A DNA stretch of 8,376 nucleotides from an uncultured Collinsella sp. GTDB taxonomy: Bacteria; Actinomycetota; Coriobacteriia; Coriobacteriales; Coriobacteriaceae. The notes below the pieces were generated by a model. The model was not told the DNA's origin. It saw only the letters and a program-made list of their open reading frames with translations, and made no database searches. Shown here piece by piece: positions 1 through 6,249 of the stretch. The first letter of the stretch is position 1; each line of letters starts with the position of its first letter. The stretch lies in the NCBI GenBank assembly GCA_902494585.1, contig CABUUD010000081.1, positions 1 to 8,376 on the forward strand, in the 5' to 3' direction. The translations under genes and the position numbers were made by a program.

Positions 1-3000
1 AGGAGGCGGCGCTCAGCAGTACCTTTATGAAGGGGCGCTCGCTCATGCTCAACGGCGCCGTGCTGTCGTTTGAGGACTCCGGCTCGCGCTTCTCCAAAAA
101 TGTGACTATCGAGGGCACGGTGCGCGGCTCGCGCGGCGACCTGTATAAGACACACGTGGCGCTCGATATGGACGAGCACGAGGTTATCGACTACAACTGC
201 GATTGCCCCGCCGCCTTCCGCTATTCCGGCATGTGCAAGCACGCCATCGCCACGGCGTTGGCGTATCTGGATGCCAGCGGCGCCGAGCCCGTCGAGGGTT
301 TGCGCACGCCGGTCCGCACGTTTACGGTACCGCCCGCACAGTCCAAGCAGCCCACACGCCCCGCGCCTACCGCATCTGCGGTCAACCCCAACTTTCCCTT
401 CCCGGCGCCCGTCCCCACGAGCCCGAGCCTTGTGGCGGCGCTTTCCGATCTTTCGGACGCGCGCATGGACGAGCTCGTGGCCATGCGTCGCAAGCTCGCC
501 GGCACCATTGCCCCCGATGCGCCCAAAGCGGTGCTGGAGCCCTCGCTGGTGCCGTACTACAATCCGCTGTTTGTCGATCGCTTTAACTGGGCGCTCGAGT
601 TTCGCATTCGCTGCGGTTCGGTGTCCTACGTGGTTAAGGATATCGACGGCATGGCCGATGCCTATGTGCGCGGCGGTACGTTCTCCTATGGCAAGAAGCT
701 TACGTTTGCCCATGTGCCCGAGGCTTTCGATGACGTGTCGACAAAGCTGCTCGACTTTATCGCAATGACGGTCGCCTACCTAGGCGATATTACGAGCTCG
801 CGCTCGGCATCGTATGACTTTGCCCGCAGCGGCTTTGTCGCCGAGCGTCAGTTGCCGGTATCCGAGTATTCCGTCGTGTCCGTGCTGGACCTGCTGCGCG
901 GCAGGACCATGTCCTTTGAGCCCGCTTGGTCGCGGGGGACGACGACGCATCGCTCCTACGAGGTGGCAGTCGAGCCGTCGCCGCAGGGGGAGGGCGAAGT
1001 CCCGGCTAAGCGCCCGCTGCTCCTTGCCGCCAAGATTGCACCGGCGGCGGGAGGCAGCTACGACTTGCGCCTTCCGGCCGATATGTACTGCTTTGTCGCG
1101 GGCGACGCAGCCTATCTGGTCGATACGCGCCGCGCGCGCCGTACCGACACGGCGTTTGCCCAACATGCGGCGCCGTTCCTTTCGCACTTGTTGCCCTGCC
1201 GCACGCCGGTCCATATCGCCGCCGACCAGGTGGGCGAGTTCTGCCGCATGGCGCTGCCTATCTTGCGCGACTATACCGACCTGACCGCTCCCGCCGCGCT
1301 CGGCGCCGTGGCACCCGAGCCGAGTTTTGCCATGGCGATTGGCGTCGACGATGGTCTTGTGACCTGCAAGATTACGGTGACCTACGGCGATTGGTCGGCA
1401 GATCTCTTTAGTCTTGGTGCTCCGGGCAGTCCTTTCGAAGAGCAACGCCCCGGCGTTCCGCTCCGCGATGCCGTGGCGGAGTTTCGCGTTATGGACACGG
1501 CGGCCCTGTACTTCGATTTCTGCGAGGGCGGCCTGGCGTTTGAGGAGCGCGACGACGCCCGCCTGTTCCACTTGCTGACCGAGGGCCTGTCTGCCCTGTC
1601 CGAGCTGGGCGAGGTCATGCTCAGCGACCGCCTGCGCCAGATCTCGGTACGCCCTGCGCCCAAGCTCTCGGTGCGCGCCACCGTCAAGAGCAACTTGCTC
1701 GACGTCGAGCTGGGTGCGAGCGGGCTTTCGGCGGCAGACCTTGCCATCTACCTTGACTCCTACAAGCGTCACCAGACGTTTGCGCGCCTTACATCCGGCG
1801 ACATCGTTCGCCTGGACGAGGGCGCTCGTGCCGCGTTTGGCCTTGCCGAGGACTTGGGCGTCGGTGCCGTCGACCTGCTCGACGGCGTGTCGCTTCCCGC
1901 GTCGAGTACCCTTTTTGTCGACAGCATGCTCGAGCGCACGCCGGCGCTCGAGGCTGATCGCGACGCCGCGTTCCGCCGTACCGTCGAGCGCCTGGACACG
2001 CTCGGCAAGATGGACTTTACGGTGCCCGCCTCGCTTAAGGCCACGCTGCGCGGCTATCAGGTCGACGGCTACCAGTGGCTCGGCTCACTTGAGCACCTGG
2101 GTCTTGGCGGCATCTTGGCCGACGATATGGGCCTGGGCAAAACACTGCAGATGATTGCGCACATTCTGGCGCGCGTGGAGGCGGGGGATACCAAGCCCAC
2201 GCTTGTGGTATGTCCCGCGTCGCTCGTGTACAACTGGGCTGCCGAGTTGGAGCGCTTTGCCCCCTCGATTGATGTGTGCGCCATCGTGGGCGCCAAGGCC
2301 CAGCGTCGCGTGCAAATTGCCGGTGCCGCCGAGCACAACGTGGTGGTGACGTCGTATGACCTCATGCGCCGCGACATCGACGAATACGTCGAGCAGAACT
2401 TTGCCCGCGTGGTGCTCGACGAGGCCCAGTACATTAAAAACCCGCTCACCCAGGTGGCCCGCGCTGCCAAGCGCCTGCCGGCCGGCGTGCGCTTTGCCTT
2501 GACGGGCACGCCCATCGAAAACCGTCTGTCCGAGCTCTGGAGCATCTTCGACTTTTTGATGCCGGGCCTTCTGGGCACGCGCGACTCATTTGCCAAGCGC
2601 TTTGAGGGTCCCGTCGAACATACCGAGGGTGACAGCGCCGCTCGTCTGCAGGCGCTCGTGTCGCCGTTTGTGCTGCGTCGCGTCAAGGAAGATGTGGTGG
2701 CCGATCTGCCCGAGAAGATCGAGGATACGGTGATGGCGCAGCTTACCGGCGAGCAGCGCAAACTCTACCTGGCCAACCAGGACCGCATCGCCCAGCAAGT
2801 GCAGCACCGCGAGGCCGGGGAGTTTAAGAAAGACAAGCTCAAGGTGCTTGCCGAGCTCACCAAGCTGCGCCAGATCTGTTGCGATCCGCATCTGCACTAT
2901 GCGGACTACAAGGCGGGAAGCGCCAAGCTCGATACGTGTATGGAGCTCGTCCATGGCGCGCTCGACGGCGGTCATCGCATCTTGCTGTTCAGCCAGTTTA

Positions 3001-3440
3001 CGGGCATGCTCGATATCATCGGCAAGCGCCTGGCCAAGGAGGACATCGCCTTCCTTAAGCTCACGGGCGCATCTTCTAAAGAGAGTCGCGCCAAGATGGT
3101 TGCGCAGTTCCAGGCGGGCGAGGTGCCGGTGTTCTTGATTTCGCTCAAGGCGGGCGGCGTGGGCCTTAATTTGACGGCTGCCGACGTGGTCATCCACTAC
3201 GACCCGTGGTGGAACGTGGCGGCGCAGGACCAGGCGACCGACCGTGCCCACCGCATTGGCCAGCAGCACACCGTGACCGTGTACAAGCTCATCGCCAAGG
3301 ACACGATCGAGGAACGCATTATGCAGATGCAGGAGTCCAAGCGTAATCTGGTCAACAGTGTGCTCGGCGGCGATGGTATCTCGTCGGCGCTGTTTACCCG
3401 CGAGGATGTTCTGGCGCTGCTCGGCGGCGACGGTCGCTAG
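1..3440 (+). CDS. SWIM zinc-finger SNF2-family DNA helicase/ATPase (5' end probably outside window)
   Basis: A DNA-dependent ATPase of the Swi2/Snf2 superfamily 2 type, expected to translocate on duplex DNA and remodel protein-DNA complexes in the cytoplasm. Its bacterial substrate is not known. Numbering is from the ATG at base 27. A SWIM zinc finger (CxC...CxH) is at C58, C60, C70 and H72. A proline-rich linker covers about 91-135. A long region of the bacterial SNF2-helicase-associated type covers about 170-650. The helicase core follows: motif I DDMGLGKT 699-706, motif II DEAQ 798-801, motif III LTGTPIEN 825-832, and motif VI QATDRAHRIGQ 1069-1079. All motifs look intact, so it is probably active. 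The frame is open from base 3 through ATG27, and the residues before that Met (ending SSTF) fit the family pattern F-x-x-G-x-x-L...G-x-V. The true start is therefore probably upstream of the window. AGGAGG at 1-6 is too far from ATG27 to serve it. The frame ends with TAG at 3438-3440. Confidence 0.93.
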   Translation, partial: EAALSSTFMKGRSLMLNGAVLSFEDSGSRFSKNVTIEGTVRGSRGDLYKTHVALDMDEHEVIDYNCDCPAAFRYSGMCKHAIATALAYLDASGAEPVEGLRTPVRTFTVPPAQSKQPTRPAPTASAVNPNFPFPAPVPTSPSLVAALSDLSDARMDELVAMRRKLAGTIAPDAPKAVLEPSLVPYYNPLFVDRFNWALEFRIRCGSVSYVVKDIDGMADAYVRGGTFSYGKKLTFAHVPEAFDDVSTKLLDFIAMTVAYLGDITSSRSASYDFARSGFVAERQLPVSEYSVVSVLDLLRGRTMSFEPAWSRGTTTHRSYEVAVEPSPQGEGEVPAKRPLLLAAKIAPAAGGSYDLRLPADMYCFVAGDAAYLVDTRRARRTDTAFAQHAAPFLSHLLPCRTPVHIAADQVGEFCRMALPILRDYTDLTAPAALGAVAPEPSFAMAIGVDDGLVTCKITVTYGDWSADLFSLGAPGSPFEEQRPGVPLRDAVAEFRVMDTAALYFDFCEGGLAFEERDDARLFHLLTEGLSALSELGEVMLSDRLRQISVRPAPKLSVRATVKSNLLDVELGASGLSAADLAIYLDSYKRHQTFARLTSGDIVRLDEGARAAFGLAEDLGVGAVDLLDGVSLPASSTLFVDSMLERTPALEADRDAAFRRTVERLDTLGKMDFTVPASLKATLRGYQVDGYQWLGSLEHLGLGGILADDMGLGKTLQMIAHILARVEAGDTKPTLVVCPASLVYNWAAELERFAPSIDVCAIVGAKAQRRVQIAGAAEHNVVVTSYDLMRRDIDEYVEQNFARVVLDEAQYIKNPLTQVARAAKRLPAGVRFALTGTPIENRLSELWSIFDFLMPGLLGTRDSFAKRFEGPVEHTEGDSAARLQALVSPFVLRRVKEDVVADLPEKIEDTVMAQLTGEQRKLYLANQDRIAQQVQHREAGEFKKDKLKVLAELTKLRQICCDPHLHYADYKAGSAKLDTCMELVHGALDGGHRILLFSQFTGMLDIIGKRLAKEDIAFLKLTGASSKESRAKMVAQFQAGEVPVFLISLKAGGVGLNLTAADVVIHYDPWWNVAAQDQATDRAHRIGQQHTVTVYKLIAKDTIEERIMQMQESKRNLVNSVLGGDGISSALFTREDVLALLGGDGR

Positions 3441-3528
3441 CCTCGCCCGTTATGTGTTCATTTGCCATGCCGTGGATGGCTCGGCGCTCTTTGGGCATAA
3501 GAACCATCGAGAACATTGGCACATCAGC

Positions 3529-3535
3529 AAAGGAG
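3529..3535 (+). promoter_or_regulatory. Ribosome binding site of the superoxide reductase
   Basis: AAAGGAG lies six bases before the ATG at 3542. It decides the start, because the same frame is open upstream as far as 3452 but has no comparable site there and the extra residues do not resemble the family. Confidence 0.8.
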
Positions 3536-3541
3536 AACATC

Positions 3542-3904
3542 ATGGCGAAATTCTTTAAGGACTCCGACGGCAAGCTCGTTGCCGCCCTTGGCGACGGCGT
3601 TGCAACCCCTGCCGGCTGCACGGAGCTGACGGCGAACACCGAGGATGCGGCGCACGAGAAGCATGTGCCTGTTGTCGAGATCGAGCGCGACGGCCACGTC
3701 ATTCGCGCACGTGTGGGCTCGACCGAGCATCCCATGCTGCCTGAGCACTATATCGAGTGGATCGCGCTTGAGGCCGAGGGCCGCCTGGAGGTCCATTACC
3801 TTGAGCCCGGCATGAAGCCCACGACGTTTTTCGCTGGCGGCTCCAAGACCGGTACCGTCTATGCCTACTGCAACCTGCATGGGCTGTGGTCCGCGACGTT
3901 CTAG
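3542..3904 (+). CDS. Superoxide reductase (desulfoferrodoxin/neelaredoxin family), class III-like
   Basis: A 120-residue cytoplasmic non-haem iron enzyme that reduces superoxide to hydrogen peroxide without releasing oxygen, the usual superoxide defence of anaerobes. The catalytic Fe(His)4Cys site is complete: H41 in EKHVP, H63 in EHPM, H69 in PEHY, and C110 and H113 in CNLHG. E39 and K40, the residues that act at the open coordination position in characterised members, are also present. The first 38 residues match the length and register of the desulforedoxin domain of two-iron desulfoferrodoxins. They lack its four cysteines, and the only Cys there is C26. This is the arrangement I recall for the Treponema pallidum enzyme (class III). 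Electrons would come from a rubredoxin or similar donor, and none is encoded here. The gene is 101 bases after the helicase stop. I see no convincing promoter and no dedicated terminator between them. Confidence 0.93.
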   Translation: MAKFFKDSDGKLVAALGDGVATPAGCTELTANTEDAAHEKHVPVVEIERDGHVIRARVGSTEHPMLPEHYIEWIALEAEGRLEVHYLEPGMKPTTFFAGGSKTGTVYAYCNLHGLWSATF

Positions 3905-3912
3905 GAGCGCGC

Positions 3913-3940
3913 CCCCGCTCGGGGTATCATAGCTAGCATA
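3913..3940 (+). promoter_or_regulatory. Possible promoter for the NAD synthetase-like gene
   Basis: TATCAT at 3925-3930 resembles a -10 element (5 of 6 to TATAAT), with a second AT-rich hexamer TAGCAT at 3935-3940, in a setting of otherwise high GC. No good -35 element is visible 16-18 bases upstream. If used, the transcript would begin before the hairpin at 3951-3982 and carry it in the leader of the downstream gene. The call is weak. Confidence 0.22.
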
Positions 3941-3950
3941 TGCACATGCG

Positions 3951-3982
3951 AGCGCCGGCTGCATCATGCGGCCGGCGCTTTT
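3951..3982 (+). terminator. Rho-independent terminator candidate after superoxide reductase gene
   Basis: AGCGCCGGC (3951-3959) pairs perfectly with GCCGGCGCT (3971-3979). The stem can be extended through a T-G wobble and GCA/TGC to leave a three-base TCA loop, and it runs directly into four T residues (3979-3982). The stem is very strong but the T run is short, so termination may be partial. It sits 46 bases after the superoxide reductase stop and 39 bases before the next start codon. Confidence 0.7.
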
Positions 3983-4021
3983 ACTACGACAACGATGGTT
4001 TACGACGGAAAGGGCTGAGCC

Positions 4022-6007
4022 ATGAAGCTCGCGCTTGCACAGATCGATATGCGCCTGGGTGATATTGAGGGCATTTGCGGCCGCATCGAGGACCAGGCTC
4101 GCCTGGCTCATGAGCGCGGCGCGCGCGTGCTGTGCGTTCCGGCCCCGCTCTTTATGGGTGCCATGCCGGGCAGCCTGGTGGGCGCTGCCGATTTTGAGCA
4201 CGATATGTTGATGGGCCTGACGGGCGTTGCCGAGCGCATCCAAGAGCTCGATATGATCTGCATCGTGCCCGCTGCGGTTTCGTTTGAGGGCCAGCCCCTG
4301 CTTGACTACATGATGCTTAAGGATGGTCGCGTGGTGCCTGCGCGCGCAAGTATTGCCCTGCAGCGTGGCGAGAGCAACGATGCGCGTTGGGCGCCTCCGG
4401 TCTTCGACGTGGATGGTGTGCGCATCGCTGTGGTGTTTGACCTGGACCGCGAGCTCGAAATGCTGCCGACCGGTGTCGACCTCATCGCCTATTTCCAGTT
4501 CAACGCGTTTGACATGACCGATCGCGAGACGGCCGCCATCGCCGCCGTTCGCAGCGGTGCCTACCGCAAGATCGCCTCCAAGCGCAGCGTGTGGTTTGCC
4601 TGCATGGCGCCGGTCGGCGCCTATGACGAGTCGGTGTATACCGGCGGGTCGTTTGTGCTCGACGATTGCGGGCGCGTGGTAGCCCAGGCGCCGTGCTTTG
4701 AGGAGAGCCTGCTGGTTCAGGAAATTCAGCGCGGCGTGATGCTCGATGCCCTGGAGGACCATGAGCTGCCCCAGTTTTGCTCCGAGGAGTGGCTGTGGCA
4801 GGCGCTGGTGCTTGCCGTGCGCGACAATGCCCGCGCCCGCGGCGCTTCGCGTGCCGTGGTGGCACTCGAGGGCGATCTGCCGTCGTCCCTGTTGGCGGCA
4901 CTTGCCGTCGATGCCTTGGGTCCGCGTAATGTGATTGGCCTGGTGCTGGGGCGCAATCGCATCTTTACACCGGCGCAGGAGGAGGCCGAGGCCGCCCGTT
5001 GTTCTGCCGTGCGCTCAATCGCCGAGCGCTTGCACATTCGCACCGTCGAGCGCGATGCGCCGGATGCGGCGCGCGTGCTCGACCGCGACGTGTCGGCGGG
5101 CGATGCCGAACGCCTGCGTTCGCGTGCGCTGGGCCTGATGCTCGAGGATACGGCGCTCGAGCTGGGCGCTATGGCGTTGAGTCCGCTTTCCAAGACTGAG
5201 TACGCACTGGCGGCGCCCGCGCTGTACGGCGGCTACCAGGGCGACTTTGCGCCCTTTGGCGATGTATATCTGTCGACGCTCGAGTTTGTGGCACGCGTGC
5301 GCAACCGCGCCTCGGCCGTGGTGCCCCAAGAGCTCGTGACGCTCAACGCGGTGGAGGATTGCATGGATCGCGTGCTGGCGCAGGCGCTCTCGACGCTCGC
5401 CGGTCCGGTTGATATGCTCGATCGCGCGGCGCAGCTGCTTGGCGGGCTTGAGCCGGGCGAGGTCGATGGTGCGCTTGAATCGCACGTAGACCGCAATCGA
5501 CCTTTCGACGACATCCCGATGGCCGCCGGCAAGCCCGAGGCCTGCTCGCTGCTGCTGATGCTTGTGCGCCAGGGTGAGGCTGCTCGTCGCATGCTACCGA
5601 TGGCCCCGATCGTTTCGGCCCGTTCGTTTGTCGAGCGCGTCTGGCCGTACATGCTTGCGTGGTCCGATCTGGGGCTCAACGGCAAGGAACGCATGACGGT
5701 TGATTCGCTGGCACGCGCCGAGGTGCGCCGCTTTGCCGACGACGATACGAGTGACCGTATGCGCGGCGAGATGATGGGCTTATTGGGCGAGCTGTTGGGT
5801 ATTTCACCCGAGCAGATGGAAGAGCTGCGCTCCGAGGACGGTCAGCGTCGTTTACACGAGGGAATGAAGAAGTTTGAGGGCGAGGTCCAGGACGCCATCG
5901 ACAAGATGATGGGCGGCCAGGGCGGACCACAGGGTGGGCCCCAGGGTGGTCCGATGCCGCATCCGCCGGTGGACCCGAGGCAATTCCCGTTCTTCTCTCA
6001 AAACTAG
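4022..6007 (+). CDS. Degenerate glutamine-dependent NAD synthetase homologue (predicted pseudoenzyme)
   Basis: The 661 residues align along their length with two-domain NadE, which uses a nitrilase-type glutaminase domain to feed ammonia to an ATP-pyrophosphatase domain that amidates deamido-NAD. In the nitrilase domain (1-260) the Glu-Lys-Cys triad appears replaced: PEL becomes PAP with A41, the Lys position is S110, and CED becomes DLD with D140. In the synthetase domain (about 261-545) the ATP loop SGGxDS is EGDLPS at 283-288. The NKSE motif survives only as SKTE (390-393), and the following LYG...FAPFGDVY region (401-416) is well kept. Residues from about 552 are an extension absent from ordinary NadE: a charged helical stretch, then a GGQ/GGP repeat (631-644). 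The ATG has GGAAAGGG seven bases upstream. The frame is intact and has the base composition of its neighbours, so it looks maintained rather than decaying. Family membership is clear, but neither normal reaction is likely. A scaffold, regulatory or nucleotide-sensing role is only inference. Confidence 0.85.
   Translation: MKLALAQIDMRLGDIEGICGRIEDQARLAHERGARVLCVPAPLFMGAMPGSLVGAADFEHDMLMGLTGVAERIQELDMICIVPAAVSFEGQPLLDYMMLKDGRVVPARASIALQRGESNDARWAPPVFDVDGVRIAVVFDLDRELEMLPTGVDLIAYFQFNAFDMTDRETAAIAAVRSGAYRKIASKRSVWFACMAPVGAYDESVYTGGSFVLDDCGRVVAQAPCFEESLLVQEIQRGVMLDALEDHELPQFCSEEWLWQALVLAVRDNARARGASRAVVALEGDLPSSLLAALAVDALGPRNVIGLVLGRNRIFTPAQEEAEAARCSAVRSIAERLHIRTVERDAPDAARVLDRDVSAGDAERLRSRALGLMLEDTALELGAMALSPLSKTEYALAAPALYGGYQGDFAPFGDVYLSTLEFVARVRNRASAVVPQELVTLNAVEDCMDRVLAQALSTLAGPVDMLDRAAQLLGGLEPGEVDGALESHVDRNRPFDDIPMAAGKPEACSLLLMLVRQGEAARRMLPMAPIVSARSFVERVWPYMLAWSDLGLNGKERMTVDSLARAEVRRFADDDTSDRMRGEMMGLLGELLGISPEQMEELRSEDGQRRLHEGMKKFEGEVQDAIDKMMGGQGGPQGGPQGGPMPHPPVDPRQFPFFSQN
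5912..5953 (+). repeat. In-frame Gly-Gly-Gln/Pro codon repeat in the NAD synthetase-like gene
   Basis: The bases encode GGQ followed by GGPQGGPQGGP, a near-tandem three-residue pattern at residues 631-644, just before a proline-rich end (PHPPVDPRQFPFF). It is predicted to be a flexible, disordered tail. Confidence 0.75.
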
Positions 6008-6015
6008 GTCGCTGC

Positions 6016-6113
6016 GCGCCCGCCAGAGCGGCAATCTGCCTTTCAATCGTCGGGCATGACCGCCAGGTCAATGCCCTCCTCTTTCAAGGTACCTTGCTCG
6101 CTCTGGCGGGCGC
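6016..6113. repeat. 98-bp element bounded by perfect 15-bp inverted repeats
   Basis: GCGCCCGCCAGAGCG (6016-6030) is the exact reverse complement of 6099-6113. Inside lie three smaller foldback units: GGCA/TGCC (6030-6040, sharing its first base with the outer arm), GGGCATGACC pairing with GGTCAATGCCC across a GCCA loop and one bulged A (6052-6076), and the 12-bp palindrome CAAGGTACCTTG (6085-6096). As RNA it could form a long closing stem with up to three arms. The pentamer TCGCT occurs on both sides (6009-6013 and 6114-6118). No T run follows on the + strand, so it is not a standard terminator. It could be a structured 3' end of the upstream mRNA, a small RNA, or a short non-autonomous repeat. 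Confidence 0.6.
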
Positions 6114-6149
6114 TCGCTTGCGTATGCTCAACCTACAATTCAATCTCGG

Positions 6150-6180
6150 CTGACGTATGGGGCTGGCGTTGTGTTATTCT
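6150..6180 (+). promoter_or_regulatory. Promoter of the ruvCAB operon
   Basis: An extended -10 element, TGT followed by TATTCT (6172-6180), is preceded by a weak -35 CTGACG (6150-6155) with a 19-base spacer. The TGn extension could compensate for the long spacer. Transcription would start near 6187, inside the LexA box, leaving a leader of about 60 bases before ruvC. Confidence 0.5.
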
Positions 6181-6194
6181 AGAACAGACGTTCG
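6181..6194. promoter_or_regulatory. LexA-binding SOS box of ruvCAB
   Basis: AGAACAGACGTTCG contains GAAC-N4-GTTC (6182-6193). It fits the Gram-positive LexA/DinR consensus CGAACRNRYGTTYC at all but the first and last positions, including the R, R, Y and final Y constraints. It also resembles the mycobacterial TCGAAC-N4-GTTCGA form. It begins directly after the predicted -10 element, so bound LexA would block RNA polymerase. The ruvCAB genes downstream are classical SOS targets, which supports the call. Confidence 0.8.
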
Positions 6195-6236
6195 TGAATG
6201 ATGCGCGGGGCCTTGCCTTGGGCTGTGCTTGTGGCG

Positions 6237-6244
6237 AGGGGAGG
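6237..6244 (+). promoter_or_regulatory. Ribosome binding site setting the ruvC TTG start
   Basis: AGGGGAGG lies five bases before the TTG at 6250. It favours this TTG over another in-frame TTG at 6229, which has no Shine-Dalgarno sequence and would add seven residues not expected in the family. Confidence 0.75.
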
Positions 6245-6249
6245 TTGGC

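Noticed and set aside
1..6. AGGAGG as the ribosome binding site for ATG27
   Set aside because: The gap to ATG27 is 20 bases, far beyond a working spacing, and family alignment suggests the protein starts further upstream.
780..1772. A 330-codon open frame on the minus strand inside the helicase gene
   Set aside because: It is antisense to a well-supported gene; its Arg/His/Ala/Gly-rich composition is typical of shadow frames, and no motif is seen.
3464..3480. GCCAT/ATGGC hairpin after the helicase gene as a terminator
   Set aside because: The stem is only five base pairs and is not followed by a T run.
3524..4762. A 412-codon open frame on the minus strand
   Set aside because: It lies opposite the superoxide reductase and NadE-like genes, spans the hairpin region, has no recognisable domains, and is the usual antisense shadow of GC-rich codon bias.
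6016..6113. Rho-independent terminator for the NadE-like gene
   Set aside because: The outer stem is strong, but the loop is 68 bases and no T run follows on the + strand; it is kept as an inverted-repeat element of unknown role.
6043..6132. A 29-codon open stretch on the minus strand ending EEGIDLAVMPDD
   Set aside because: There is no ATG or GTG start with a ribosome binding site, it is short, and it overlaps the inverted-repeat structure, so coding cannot be supported.
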